From NCBI GenBank assembly GCA_009917695.1, contig JAACJG010000002.1, positions 248,001 through 312,000 of the forward strand: 64,000 bases of DNA, given 5' to 3'. This stretch comes from Candidatus Rifleibacterium amylolyticum. GTDB taxonomy: Bacteria > Muiribacteriota > Ozemobacteria > Ozemobacterales > Ozemobacteraceae. The notes beneath the pieces were generated by a model, which saw only the letters and a program-made list of their open reading frames with translations, was not told the DNA's origin and made no database searches. Numbering within the stretch: the first letter of the stretch is position 1; each line of letters opens with the position of its first letter. The position numbers were made by a program, and so were the translations under genes. Positions 33,715 through 42,634 of this stretch are shown piece after piece.

Positions 33715-34491
33715 TTATTCCTTGTGATCCGTCGGCTCATCTTGACTTTCATCCAGTTGTTCACCTGCAGGTGAGGATTTCGCGGCGCCGAATGAGGCGG
33801 CGAGAAGGCCTAGTTCGAAGAGCAGGTAGGTTGGAATGCCCATCATCAGCTGGCTGATTACATCTGGTGGTGTCAGGATTGCCGAGACGATTAGAATCAC
33901 GACGAAGATGATGGCACGCAGCGATTTGATGCGTTCGAGGCTGACCATACCGGTTTTGACCATCATGAAAACGCCGGCCGGGAACTGGAACATAACGGCA
34001 AAGCCGAGCAGGAGCATGCCGAAAAGACCGACGAAATGGCCAATGCCGATAGCAGCTTCGAGATAAGCTGTTTGAAAGCCCATAGAGAACTGCATCACCA
34101 GCGGAAAAATGACGATGACCGCGAAAGTGCAACCAAGCATGGCCAGCAGCCAACTGCTCAGCAGCAGCCAGCCAGCGCTTTTCTTTTCCCGCTCATATAG
34201 GCCGGGAGCGACAAAACCCCAGAATTGGCGCAAAATATAGGGAACGCAGCTAAACAGCGACAGGTAGAGCGCCATTTTAAGCTGTACCAGCAAAGGTTCG
34301 ATCGGCGAAAAGTAGCGCAGTTTCATGCCGGCCGGGCAAAAGCCGGCGACCAGCCACTCAATCAACGAATCAGACAGGTAGTAGGCAACTGGAAACATGA
34401 CGACAACGCTGGTCAGCGACCTGATTATCGCCCAGCGCAGGTCTTCGAGATGCTCGACAAAAGTGCCTTCTTTACGCTCCCCGGTTAACAA
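33715..34491 (-). CDS. tatC: Twin-arginine translocase subunit TatC (258 aa), TTG start
   Basis: The six membrane helices and the family signatures are present: EHLEDLRWAIIRS near the N-terminus, SPIEPLLVQLKMAL, FGMLLLGFAVMFQFP and LTPPDVISQLMMGIPTYLLFE. TatC recognises the twin-arginine signal of folded substrates and forms the translocon with TatA/TatB, which are not in the window. The start is TTG: GGAG lies 8 nt before it and no ATG occurs before the first conserved residues. It is divergent from a gene with a Tat-like signal (34586). Confidence 0.96.
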   Translation of the reverse strand: MLTGERKEGTFVEHLEDLRWAIIRSLTSVVVMFPVAYYLSDSLIEWLVAGFCPAGMKLRYFSPIEPLLVQLKMALYLSLFSCVPYILRQFWGFVAPGLYEREKKSAGWLLLSSWLLAMLGCTFAVIVIFPLVMQFSMGFQTAYLEAAIGIGHFVGLFGMLLLGFAVMFQFPAGVFMMVKTGMVSLERIKSLRAIIFVVILIVSAILTPPDVISQLMMGIPTYLLFELGLLAASFGAAKSSPAGEQLDESQDEPTDHKE

Positions 34492-34507
34492 ACAGTTATC
34501 TCCGTGT

Positions 34508-34535
34508 TTGACTTGAACACAGCGAAAATTATATT
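34508..34535 (+). promoter_or_regulatory. Putative sigma70 promoter of the DUF362 gene
   Basis: TTGACT (-35) and TATATT (-10) are separated by 16 nt, with the start site expected about 7 nt downstream and the ATG at 34586. It lies in the 94-bp gap between divergent tatC and the DUF362 gene. Confidence 0.55.
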
Positions 34536-34585
34536 CTTAAAAGGCTGAATTTGTAACTACATTTTTAATCTCGCGGGGGCAACAA

Positions 34586-35518
34586 ATGGACAGACGTAAC
34601 TTCATCAGAACAGTATCTGCACTGGCCGCTGCCTATAATTTCAAGCTGCCGTACCGGGCAAAGGCCGAGGAAATAAATCTGGCCACCGGCACAGCGAATG
34701 CGCAAGGTTTTCCTGATATAGTTGCTGTCATGGGCGGTTCGCCTGTCGAGATGCTTGACCGCGCACTGGCTGCGATTGGCGGTCTTGGCCGCTTCGTCAA
34801 ATCCGGTCAAAAGGTTCTGGTCAAGCCGAATATTGGCTGGGACAAAACTCCAGAAGAAGGCGCCAACACAACTCCCGAGCTGGTCAAGCATATCATTCAG
34901 CTCTGCCTGAAGCAGGGCGCCAAAGAAGTAAGCGTTTTCGACAACACCTGCAATCACTGGCAGGCCTGCTACAGTAACAGCAAAATCGAGCCGGCAGTCA
35001 AGGAAGCCGGCGGCACGATGCTGATGGCACATGAAGAAAGCTATTACACCGATATCGATATTCCGCGGGGGGTGGCGTTGAAGAAGGCCAAGGTTCACAA
35101 GGCATGGCTCGAAAGCGACGTTATCATCAATCTGCCGATTCTCAAGCACCACGGCGGCGCGCGCATGACCGCCGCGATGAAAAACCTGATGGGAGTCGTC
35201 TGGGATCGCCGCTTCTATCATCGCACCGACCTGCATCAGTGCATTGCCGACTTCACGACCATCGACAAGAAGCCGACTCTCAATATTATCGATGCCTATA
35301 ACGTGATGATGCGTAATGGCCCGCGCGGCGTCAGCACGGCTGACCTCGCCACCAAAAAGATGCTGCTGGTCTCGACCGACATGGTCGCCATCGACACGGC
35401 TGCGGCAAAAATTCTCGAGGCCCAGCCCGAAGAAATCGCCTACATCGCGATGGCCGCAGCCCACAAAACCGGCATTAACGACCTCAGCAAGCTTAAAATC
35501 GAGCGCATTACCATTTAA
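34586..35518 (+). CDS. DUF362-domain iron-sulfur-associated protein with Tat-like signal (310 aa)
   Basis: The N-terminus DRRNFIRTVSALAA matches the twin-arginine consensus. DUF362 motifs are visible (VLVKPNIGWDK, INLPILKHHGG, MTAAMKNLMGV, VSTDMVAIDTAAAKIL). The family is an unannotated partner of polyferredoxins in many anaerobes; some members carry ferredoxin motifs, but this one does not. It is probably exported and acts with the polyferredoxin encoded next to it, perhaps in electron transfer. GGGGG lies 6 nt before the ATG. Confidence 0.88.
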   Translation: MDRRNFIRTVSALAAAYNFKLPYRAKAEEINLATGTANAQGFPDIVAVMGGSPVEMLDRALAAIGGLGRFVKSGQKVLVKPNIGWDKTPEEGANTTPELVKHIIQLCLKQGAKEVSVFDNTCNHWQACYSNSKIEPAVKEAGGTMLMAHEESYYTDIDIPRGVALKKAKVHKAWLESDVIINLPILKHHGGARMTAAMKNLMGVVWDRRFYHRTDLHQCIADFTTIDKKPTLNIIDAYNVMMRNGPRGVSTADLATKKMLLVSTDMVAIDTAAAKILEAQPEEIAYIAMAAAHKTGINDLSKLKIERITI

Positions 35519-35548
35519 AAACCGTTACTCAACTCTTCCGCAAACTCG

Positions 35549-35672
35549 GGCTCCCGGCGGAATCTCGTTCACTACAACTCTCACCAGACGTAATTTGATT
35601 TAGATAGCTATGGCCTTGAGTCAATAGTGCCTGGCTCGAAGTTTTCGTTCACGAGAAACCCGCCTGCGCCCT
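35549..35672 (+). repeat. MITE-like dispersed repeat, copy A
   Basis: It shares a ~123-bp consensus with copies at 59297-59419 and, inverted, 52085-52206. Conserved blocks are ACAACTCTCACCAG, TAGCTATGGC and GCCTGGCTCGAAGTTT. Its ends are imperfect inverted repeats. It covers the N-terminal codons of the longest polyferredoxin frame, so I placed that gene's start downstream. Confidence 0.85.
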
Positions 35673-35716
35673 TCATGAAGCTTTTCATTGTCAAAATCCG
35701 TCAGAGAATTTTATCG

Positions 35717-37219
35717 ATGCACAATGTGAAAAAGATCAGGCTGATAATCGGGGTTACTGTTCTTGCTGCTTTCATAGCCGCGTGGTTGCGCTATGACACC
35801 TTTGGCAGGGCTGCGGCGTTTCTTGAAGAGACTCAGCTCGTCTACGCCGTTTTTGAGCTGCCGATGCTGGCGGCGGTTATTGCTCTGGCGATAATACTTC
35901 TGACCACTCTGCTGGCGGGAAGGGTTTACTGCTCGACCATCTGCCCGCTCGGCCTGCTGCAGGATCTGATCGCGCGCCTGACCCGGCGCTTCAACCGCAA
36001 ACCCTATCAGACGCTGGCACCGCATGGGCAACTGCATGCTGCCGTATTTGCACTGGTGGTCGGCGCGGCCTCAGCCGGCTTCATTCTGCCACTGGCGCTT
36101 CTCGAACCATTCTCTACGTTCGGCCAGCTGTTTGCCGGCATTTTTCAACCACTGGCGGCAAAATTCTTTTTAACAGCTGCACCAATGGTATCGACCGACA
36201 TTAACTGGTTCGGCCAGGCGGCCGACCGGCCGTTTTCAATGCTCAACAGCCTGATTGCAACTTTTCTGCTGGGCGCCCTGACCTTTGCTGTTTATAAAGC
36301 CGGGCGGGTCTACTGTAATACACTCTGTCCCGTCGGCGCCATTCTGCGATTTGTTGCAAAGTATTCGTTCTTTCGTCTCTCGATCGACGAAAGCGCCTGC
36401 ACCAGCTGCCGTCTCTGCGAAAAAGCCTGCAAAGCCGGCTGCATCGATGTCGCCAGTAAGACTCTCGATTTTTCACGCTGTGTCAGCTGTTACAACTGCG
36501 CCGCCAGCTGTAACTTCTCGGCGATAAAATTCGGCCGGGCCGCTGCGGCAACTTCTGCAAAGCCATCATTCATGCCGGGTCGGCGGGCGGCCATAGCAGC
36601 CGTAGCCGGAGCGGCTGTCGGCTATGTGTTGCCCAAAGCTTTATTTGCAGGCGCTGAAAGTCCGGCAAAGATTCTGCCACCCGGCGCGATGAATGCCGAA
36701 CGCTTTTATCAGGCCTGTATTTCATGCCATCTTTGCGTGACGGCCTGCCCTTCTTCAGTCATCCGACCTTCGGCCGCCCCGGAAAGCCCGCTGAGCCTGC
36801 TCAAACCATCGCTCGATTTCGAGCTCGGCATGTGCGAGCAGAACTGCAATCTCTGCTCGCAGATCTGCCCGGTCAATGCTATTCAGCCTGTCGACGCCGA
36901 CAAAAAGAAGCTCATGAAAATCGGCGAAGTTGAATACATAAAGCAGCTCTGTGTAGTCGAAACCGACGGTAACGACTGCGGCGCCTGCGCCGAGCACTGT
37001 CCGACCCAGGCGGTGCGCATGGTTCCTTATAAGAATAACCTGATGATTCCGCAGACTGACACTTCGATCTGCATCGGCTGCGGCAGCTGCGAACACATCT
37101 GCCCGGTTCGGCCCAACCGCGCGATCATCGTGCACCCGGTAAAACAGCAGACTTACATTGAACTGCCAGAACCCGAAGCGCTCCCCGACTCCGGTCAACC
37201 TGCCGAATTTCCATTCTAG
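35717..37219 (+). CDS. Membrane polyferredoxin, NapH-like plus NapG-like fusion (500 aa)
   Basis: I start at the ATG at 35717 (another ATG is at 35675), because codons before ~35672 lie in a dispersed repeat. The first ~225 residues carry four membrane helices and two CxxxCP loops (YCSTICPLG, YCNTLCPVG), as in NapH/CcoG-type proteins. A ferredoxin-like region follows (CTSCRLCEKAC...CVSCYNC). Near residue 289 comes GRRAAIAAVAGAAVGYVLP, a twin-arginine-like segment with a helix. After it are at least three more 4Fe-4S motif groups, like NapG. It should pass electrons across the membrane, probably to the DUF362 partner. Confidence 0.86.
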   Translation: MHNVKKIRLIIGVTVLAAFIAAWLRYDTFGRAAAFLEETQLVYAVFELPMLAAVIALAIILLTTLLAGRVYCSTICPLGLLQDLIARLTRRFNRKPYQTLAPHGQLHAAVFALVVGAASAGFILPLALLEPFSTFGQLFAGIFQPLAAKFFLTAAPMVSTDINWFGQAADRPFSMLNSLIATFLLGALTFAVYKAGRVYCNTLCPVGAILRFVAKYSFFRLSIDESACTSCRLCEKACKAGCIDVASKTLDFSRCVSCYNCAASCNFSAIKFGRAAAATSAKPSFMPGRRAAIAAVAGAAVGYVLPKALFAGAESPAKILPPGAMNAERFYQACISCHLCVTACPSSVIRPSAAPESPLSLLKPSLDFELGMCEQNCNLCSQICPVNAIQPVDADKKKLMKIGEVEYIKQLCVVETDGNDCGACAEHCPTQAVRMVPYKNNLMIPQTDTSICIGCGSCEHICPVRPNRAIIVHPVKQQTYIELPEPEALPDSGQPAEFPF

Positions 37220-37302
37220 TTTTTGTGAATCTCCCTCTTGCGCTTTGCGGCAAAAAACCTTTAAGATAGGCGCCGCAAATATATATGCATGGAGAGAGAA
37301 AA

Positions 37303-37785
37303 ATGAAGAAGATTGTTGCTCTGTGTCTTGCTGGAGTCTGCTTTACCTGCGTTTTAGCCGAAGCAAAGCCGAAAAAGAAAGATACCCCCCGATACGCCCG
37401 CCAGGAAATTGTCGATCCACGCACGACTGATGAAAAAGAACCCTGGCTCAAAGTCAAATTCGACATTCCAGAAAAAGGCATTCTTCTGCGCCATGCCGAA
37501 GAAATCATGGCACTGCAGAAGCCTCAGCATCAGAACCTGCCCCCCGGCCTAGCCAAAAAAGTGGCCCGTGGCAAACGTCTGCCACCAGGCTGGCAGAAAA
37601 AGCTGGCAATCGGCAGAACCTGCCCGGAAGACGTTTACGCGCACACAATCAAGCTGCCAGACCACATCCTTTATCAGCTTCCCAGGCAGCCAGAAGGAAC
37701 CATGCTCGTGGTGCTGGAAGGGAAAGTCATTCGCCTGATCGAAGCAACAAAAACGATTGCAGACGTATTCAACCTCAAGTGGTAA
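37303..37785 (+). CDS. CigR/RcnB-like exported protein (160 aa)
   Basis: The start at 37303 follows GGAGAG at 6-nt spacing and opens a signal peptide (KKIVALCLAGVCFTCVLA). The C-terminal half has the pair LPPGLAKKVARGKRLPPGWQ, then VLEGKVIRLIEATKTIADVF, the pattern of the CigR/RcnB-like family of small periplasmic proteins. RcnB affects metal homeostasis and CigR virulence in enterobacteria; the molecular role is not settled. The N-terminal ~50 residues are basic and polar. It stands alone between the polyferredoxin and the transporter. Confidence 0.82.
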   Translation: MKKIVALCLAGVCFTCVLAEAKPKKKDTPRYARQEIVDPRTTDEKEPWLKVKFDIPEKGILLRHAEEIMALQKPQHQNLPPGLAKKVARGKRLPPGWQKKLAIGRTCPEDVYAHTIKLPDHILYQLPRQPEGTMLVVLEGKVIRLIEATKTIADVFNLKW

Positions 37786-37835
37786 TTACGACCGCTGACA
37801 GGCAATCGGAATCTATTTAATCGGAAAGAGACTAT

Positions 37836-39254
37836 ATGGACGCAAATGTAACGCCCGGCAGAGGGCAATGGGGTTCGAAAATTGGCTTTATTCTGGCAGC
37901 AGCCGGCTCGGCGGTAGGCCTTGGCAATCTCTGGAAGTTTCCGTTTCTGGCCGGCCAGAATGGCGGCGGCGCCTTCGTTCTTGTATACTTCGTGATACTT
38001 CTGGTGGTCGGCTTCACACTGATGATGGCTGAAATCACGATTGGCCGGCATACTCAGCTCAACGCCATCGGTGCCTACCGAAAAATCAAGCCCAGCTGGG
38101 GCTGGGTTGGCAGTCTCGGCGTGCTGGCCGGGTTTCTGATTCTTTCGTTCTACAGCGTCATTGGCGGCTGGATCATTGCTTACATAGTAAAAGCGGCAAC
38201 AGGCACCTTCAATACTTCAGATGTAAAAATGCTCGGCGACATGTTCACTCAGTTCATTCAGTCAGCCGGCACGCCGATATTTTATCATGGTCTGTTCATG
38301 CTGATGACTCTTGGCATCGTCATCGGTGGTATTCAGCAGGGCATCGAAAAATACTCAAAGATACTCATGCCCGCGCTGTTCGTCATGATCGTTCTGGTCA
38401 TGATCCGCTCACTCACACTCGACGGCGCCATGGCAGGCGTGAAGTTCTTCCTCAACCCTGACTTCTCAAAAATCACCGGCACTGTCATCCTTTCAGCACT
38501 CGGCCAGGTGTTTTTCTCGCTCAGCCTCGGCATGGGCTGCATGATCACTTACGGCAGCTATCTCAGCAAGGACACTAATATTCCGGAGTGCTCATTGTAT
38601 ATACCTTTGATCGATACAGCCGTGGCTCTACTCGCCGGTCTCGCTATTCTGCCGGCAGTGTTCGCGTTCAATTTCCCGGCAGACGCCGGACCCGGCCTGC
38701 TCTTTATAACACTCCCGGCAGTATTCTCGAAAATGCCGATGGGTGGTCTTATGGGCGTAGTCTTCTTCACGCTCGCACTCTTTGCCGCTGTCACCTCTTC
38801 GATTTCGTTGCTCGAAGTCTGTGTTTCATACGTCGTCGATGAATGGAAGTGGACCCGCAAAAAAGCTACGGTTATAATTGCCACACTTATTTTCCTGATG
38901 GGTATTCCCTGTTCTCTGAGTCAGGGACCCTGGTCAGAAATCAAACTGATAAAGGGAAAATGCATACTCGACTCGGTCGATTTTATTGCAAGTAACGTGC
39001 TGCTGCCACTTGGCGGGATTCTGCTCTGCATTTTCATCGCATGGGTGTGGGGTCTGCGGCGTGTACAGAAGATAAGCAAAACCGATGAAGGCAAAACCAT
39101 CATCACCTGGGCACTCGAATATACCGATGCGCTTAAGGAAATTACCAACGATGGTCAGGTCAATTTTGCTCTTGCCCCGATCTGGGTATTTCTCATCAAA
39201 TGGCTGGCTCCGGTAGCCATTACAATAGTATTCATTCAAGGCATATTTTCCTGA
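37836..39254 (+). CDS. Sodium-dependent (NSS/SNF family) amino acid transporter (472 aa)
   Basis: The protein has about 11-12 membrane helices. It opens with the family signature GSAVGLGNLWKFPFLAGQNGGG, in the first helix where Na+ and substrate bind, followed by LMMAEITIGR. This is the LeuT/MhsT type, which imports an amino acid with Na+. The substrate cannot be read from sequence; the Trp/Phe-rich first helix fits many MhsT-like members. The gene has its own terminator at 39285. Confidence 0.94.
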   Translation: MDANVTPGRGQWGSKIGFILAAAGSAVGLGNLWKFPFLAGQNGGGAFVLVYFVILLVVGFTLMMAEITIGRHTQLNAIGAYRKIKPSWGWVGSLGVLAGFLILSFYSVIGGWIIAYIVKAATGTFNTSDVKMLGDMFTQFIQSAGTPIFYHGLFMLMTLGIVIGGIQQGIEKYSKILMPALFVMIVLVMIRSLTLDGAMAGVKFFLNPDFSKITGTVILSALGQVFFSLSLGMGCMITYGSYLSKDTNIPECSLYIPLIDTAVALLAGLAILPAVFAFNFPADAGPGLLFITLPAVFSKMPMGGLMGVVFFTLALFAAVTSSISLLEVCVSYVVDEWKWTRKKATVIIATLIFLMGIPCSLSQGPWSEIKLIKGKCILDSVDFIASNVLLPLGGILLCIFIAWVWGLRRVQKISKTDEGKTIITWALEYTDALKEITNDGQVNFALAPIWVFLIKWLAPVAITIVFIQGIFS

Positions 39255-39284
39255 TAAACCTCTGAATAGGCTTTCACAAAGAGT

Positions 39285-39313
39285 CGGCGGGTAACACCCC
39301 GCCGCTTTTTTTT
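39285..39313 (+). terminator. Rho-independent terminator after the NSS transporter
   Basis: A 7-bp GC stem (CGGCGGG / CCCGCCG) with a 6-nt loop is followed by a run of T's. It lies 30 bp after the stop. Confidence 0.9.
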
Positions 39314-39470
39314 CGCGATTTTCATTATATATACGCAAAAAGCGCCTTGGGCAATGATTTGGAAAGGAACAAAAAAAATTATGTACAGGGGGGTTACGGG
39401 TTGTACTTATTTTCATTAAGATTAGCAACAATAAGATTTCGATAAGCAAACCTTCAGGAGGTCATAAGAT

Positions 39471-39818
39471 ATGCGTAAATTATTCAAAAGCCTTTCAGTT
39501 CTTCTGGTAGCCATCGGCCTGTTCGCTGTATCAGGCGAAAGCAGTGAACTGCAGGCCGCCAAAAAGAAAACCTCTTTCATTAAAAAAGTCACCAGAACCA
39601 TTAAAAGAAAAGTTAAAAAGACTGTTAAAAAGACCAAACGCGCTATCGTCAAAACTGGCGCCAGCATTCAGAATGCTGCGGCCGACACCGCTGTAAAAGC
39701 GAAAAAAGCTATTACCGGCTGCAAAAAGAGCACCTTCGTAAAAGGCCACTACAAAAAAGGCAACAAAACCCTTACCAACGGCCATTTCCGCAAAGTCTGC
39801 AAAGGCTGCAAACGCTGA
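39471..39818 (+). CDS. Small lysine-rich exported protein (115 aa)
   Basis: AGGAGG lies 9 nt before the ATG. The first ~29 residues are a signal peptide (FKSLSVLLVAIGLFAVS). The mature part is strongly basic, with a (K/R)-rich stretch (KKVTRTIKRKVKKTVKKTK). The C-terminus has VKGHYKKGNKTLTNGHFR, like the VxGYxRKDGTxVxxHxR motif of other small exported proteins, and a cysteine pair (CKGCKR). Its high charge suggests binding to an anionic partner such as envelope glycans, nucleic acid or lipids. Function is unknown. Confidence 0.78.
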   Translation: MRKLFKSLSVLLVAIGLFAVSGESSELQAAKKKTSFIKKVTRTIKRKVKKTVKKTKRAIVKTGASIQNAAADTAVKAKKAITGCKKSTFVKGHYKKGNKTLTNGHFRKVCKGCKR

Positions 39819-39854
39819 TAAAAACCAGATCTCGAATCTGAGTTCCATGTTCAC

Positions 39855-39882
39855 GAAAACCCCGGCAGCCGCCGGGGTTTTC
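39855..39882 (+). terminator. Perfect 12-bp hairpin terminator
   Basis: GAAAACCCCGGC pairs with GCCGGGGTTTTC around a 4-nt loop, so the stem itself ends in T's. It lies 37 bp after the stop of the lysine-rich protein. Confidence 0.88.
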
Positions 39883-39960
39883 TAAATCCGGATTGCTGTA
39901 TAACAGACGAGCATGATAAAATTACGTGTAATATGAAAACCTGACTTTGGAGTTGATGAT

Positions 39961-41559
39961 ATGTCCAGATTATCGCGACTGATTCTGGTTCTGTCACTGA
40001 TAATATGCCTCAGCAGCGCTGCCAATGCAGAAAATGGAAGCAGCCTGCGCCAGCTTCTGCTGAGCCGAATTGCCGACAGCAATTTTGTCGAAGATATGCA
40101 GAAAGACCTGCAGGGTTTTGTTAACCGTGCAGGTAAGCTGCAACGCCTTTGTGAAGGCGCCTTAAAAGAAGGGTCTTATCTTGACCGCATCAGCAGCAGT
40201 GCAGATATAACCAACCAGAAACAGATGCGCCCGGCCTACCGGTTCTGGTCTTTGTTTTACAAGTTCATGAGCGATCTCGAAAAGATCAGCGAAAAATATG
40301 AAGTTCCGCTGGTTTTCAACCACAACAAAAAAGTCGAACGATATTATGCCGCCTATGTTCTTGGCGTTTCGGCGCGACTGGCACGACTGATTGCGGCTTC
40401 TGAGCTCATGATTTTTCTGGCCAGCCGCCCCAAACTTAACGAAGTGCTCAACGAAAATAACAGCGAATTTGGTTTTGCCGGCAACTCTCTGGTGAACACG
40501 GTAAAAAGTTCATTAAAGGCCGAAAACCTTGCTCAGCTCTACCGCTTCAGAATTTCGCACTTCGAAGAGCTGCGCAAACTGGTGAACAATGACCAGGCAC
40601 CTGATTTTTCAAACATGCCGGCAGTTTTTATACTGGCCAATCAGGAATTTTTAGACAACCTCAGCGATAAGATAGCTTCCGACCCCTCATGGAAATTCTT
40701 GAGCCGCAGTATTATCAAAGTCTCGCTTGACTTCGTACTGCCGGCGCAGAAAGCCATTTTCTCATGGGTTGGCGACACCCGTGTCAAACAGAAAAAAAAC
40801 CGGCTTATCACCGGCGAACAGATCAAAAAACTTGGTAGAATGCTGAAACCCGGCGATATAGTGCTTGAGCGCCAGGACTGGTATCTCTCGAATATCTTTC
40901 TACCTGGCTTCTGGCCGCATTCAATACTCTATGTCGGCACCCCCGAGGAGCTCAAAAGAGCTTTCGACTCAGATCGTGAAGTGCGCAAATGGGTACAAAG
41001 CCAGAAATGCACCAATTTTGCCGAGTTATTGAAAAACGACTTTCCAAAAGCTTACCAGGCCTGGCTCTCGCCCTCTTTCAAAGACCGTGAAACCTGTGTC
41101 GTCATCGAAGCCATCAGCGAAGGCGTCGTGTTCAATTCGCTCGCCTCGTCGTGCCACGGCGATTATCTGGCCGCCATGCGGCCGCGCCTGACTCCTTTAC
41201 AGAAGGCAAAAGCCATTTATACGGCATTTTCTTATTTCAGCCGCGAATATGACTTCAATTTCAGCTTTAATACTGAACAAACAATGGTCTGCACCGAACT
41301 TGTAACCAAAGCATACGCAGCCCCCGAAACAGGCGGCCTCAAGTTTCCAGTTGTTTTTAACTTTGGCAAACCCGGTGTTACAGCTGATTCTATGGTCGAA
41401 ACCTTCGCCAATGAGCGTGGCAAAACGAACCGTCAACTAGACTTCGTCGCTTTCGTAAGAGGCTTTCCGAGTCAGCGCAAAGCCGAGTTTGCCAGCGAAA
41501 GAGAATTTGCCGGATCACACAACTGGCAGGGCGGACTGATCAGCGCCAATTTGAAGTAA
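39961..41559 (+). CDS. Exported YiiX/YebB-like permuted papain-fold peptidase (532 aa)
   Basis: A signal peptide (RLSRLILVLSLIICLSSAANA) is followed by a helical region of ~260 residues. The catalytic part begins near LKPGDIVLERQDWYLSNI, with the catalytic His in WPHSILYVG. Further on, the catalytic Cys appears in MVCTELV. In this circularly permuted NlpC/P60-like fold His precedes Cys, as seen here. Such enzymes cleave amide bonds of envelope peptides or lipids; the substrate is unknown. GGAG lies 8 nt before the ATG. Confidence 0.85.
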   Translation: MSRLSRLILVLSLIICLSSAANAENGSSLRQLLLSRIADSNFVEDMQKDLQGFVNRAGKLQRLCEGALKEGSYLDRISSSADITNQKQMRPAYRFWSLFYKFMSDLEKISEKYEVPLVFNHNKKVERYYAAYVLGVSARLARLIAASELMIFLASRPKLNEVLNENNSEFGFAGNSLVNTVKSSLKAENLAQLYRFRISHFEELRKLVNNDQAPDFSNMPAVFILANQEFLDNLSDKIASDPSWKFLSRSIIKVSLDFVLPAQKAIFSWVGDTRVKQKKNRLITGEQIKKLGRMLKPGDIVLERQDWYLSNIFLPGFWPHSILYVGTPEELKRAFDSDREVRKWVQSQKCTNFAELLKNDFPKAYQAWLSPSFKDRETCVVIEAISEGVVFNSLASSCHGDYLAAMRPRLTPLQKAKAIYTAFSYFSREYDFNFSFNTEQTMVCTELVTKAYAAPETGGLKFPVVFNFGKPGVTADSMVETFANERGKTNRQLDFVAFVRGFPSQRKAEFASEREFAGSHNWQGGLISANLK

Positions 41560-41563
41560 ACGG

Positions 41564-42472
41564 TCAAGCTCCTACCATCACTGCCTGCTTTCGCCTGAAG
41601 CTCAGCAGAATGCGCCCATCTATTATCAGCAGCCCGGAAAAAATCAGCAGCATACCAAAAACATCATAGATCTTAAGCTGCTCACCCATGAGAAACACGC
41701 CGAAAAGCAGGGCACTGACAGGTATCAGCAGAGTCACCAGCAGAGCGTTGGTGGCACCTGCAGAAGCAATGACCCGGTAATAGATTATGAAGGCAGCACC
41801 GGTACAGAAAGCGGCCAGCACAGCGACAGCCATGAAAGTTTTCAGGTGAAGACTGGCAAGCTGCGGCAGGTCGAAATAAAGCAGACCCGGACTCAGAAAA
41901 ATACTGGCGCCAAGCAGGCTGATGCCAGAAACCACCATAGGGTGCAATGACTTGAAGCGGCGCGCATAAATCCCGCCAACCGCATAGTTGAAGGTGGCAC
42001 CCAGCATGGCTGCCTGCGCCATTCCCGCCAGCACTATTCCGTTGGTAATCGAAGGCAGAACCATAACCACGATGCCAGCAATGCCAAGGCTCACGCCGGC
42101 AATCTTGCGCATGGTAAGCTTTTCATCAGCAGTAAAAAAATGAGCCAGAATCATGACAAACACTGGCGATGTCGCGTTTAAAATAGACGCCGTTGCGGTG
42201 TCAATGTGCTGCTGCGCCCATGCCACCAGAAAGAACGGCAGAGCTGTATTAACCACCCCGAGAAAACCGAGACTCAGCCAGAGTTTACGCTCAGAAGGCA
42301 GCTGCGCACCGGCGACCCGGCAGGCCAGCAGCATGATAACCGCTGAGGCAACAAGCCGGCCAAAAACGATCATGAACGGCGACAACTCACGCAGCGCGAT
42401 CTTGATGAACATGAACGCGCTGCCCCAGATTATCGAGAGTATTATCAGCCAGAACCAGTCTTTATTCTGCAT
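41564..42472 (-). CDS. EamA/DMT-superfamily transporter (302 aa)
   Basis: It has ten membrane helices in two repeats of five, each starting with the EamA pattern (IIWGSAFMFIKIAL in the first half and GGIYARRF/ILSASL-like in the second), with the usual length. Members move amino acids, sugars or purine compounds as exporters or importers. It converges on the YiiX-like gene with only 4 bp between the stops. The substrate is not predictable. Confidence 0.93.
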   Translation of the reverse strand: MQNKDWFWLIILSIIWGSAFMFIKIALRELSPFMIVFGRLVASAVIMLLACRVAGAQLPSERKLWLSLGFLGVVNTALPFFLVAWAQQHIDTATASILNATSPVFVMILAHFFTADEKLTMRKIAGVSLGIAGIVVMVLPSITNGIVLAGMAQAAMLGATFNYAVGGIYARRFKSLHPMVVSGISLLGASIFLSPGLLYFDLPQLASLHLKTFMAVAVLAAFCTGAAFIIYYRVIASAGATNALLVTLLIPVSALLFGVFLMGEQLKIYDVFGMLLIFSGLLIIDGRILLSFRRKQAVMVGA

Positions 42473-42634
42473 AAAAGTGAGATGAGATATTACACCAGAC
42501 CGACCCGCCCGACAATCAATTTGTGCGAAGAAGCCAAAAAGATTCTGGCGGCAGGAACAGCTTGCTGCTGTATTGCTCTGGTGATATGCTCACGAGAGAC
42601 GAGTTGATTGTTTCGAGCACAAGGAGAAAAGAAA

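Noticed and set aside
34565-35464. Minus-strand 299-aa open frame
   Set aside because: It is the antisense shadow of the DUF362 gene, which has clear motifs and a ribosome site.
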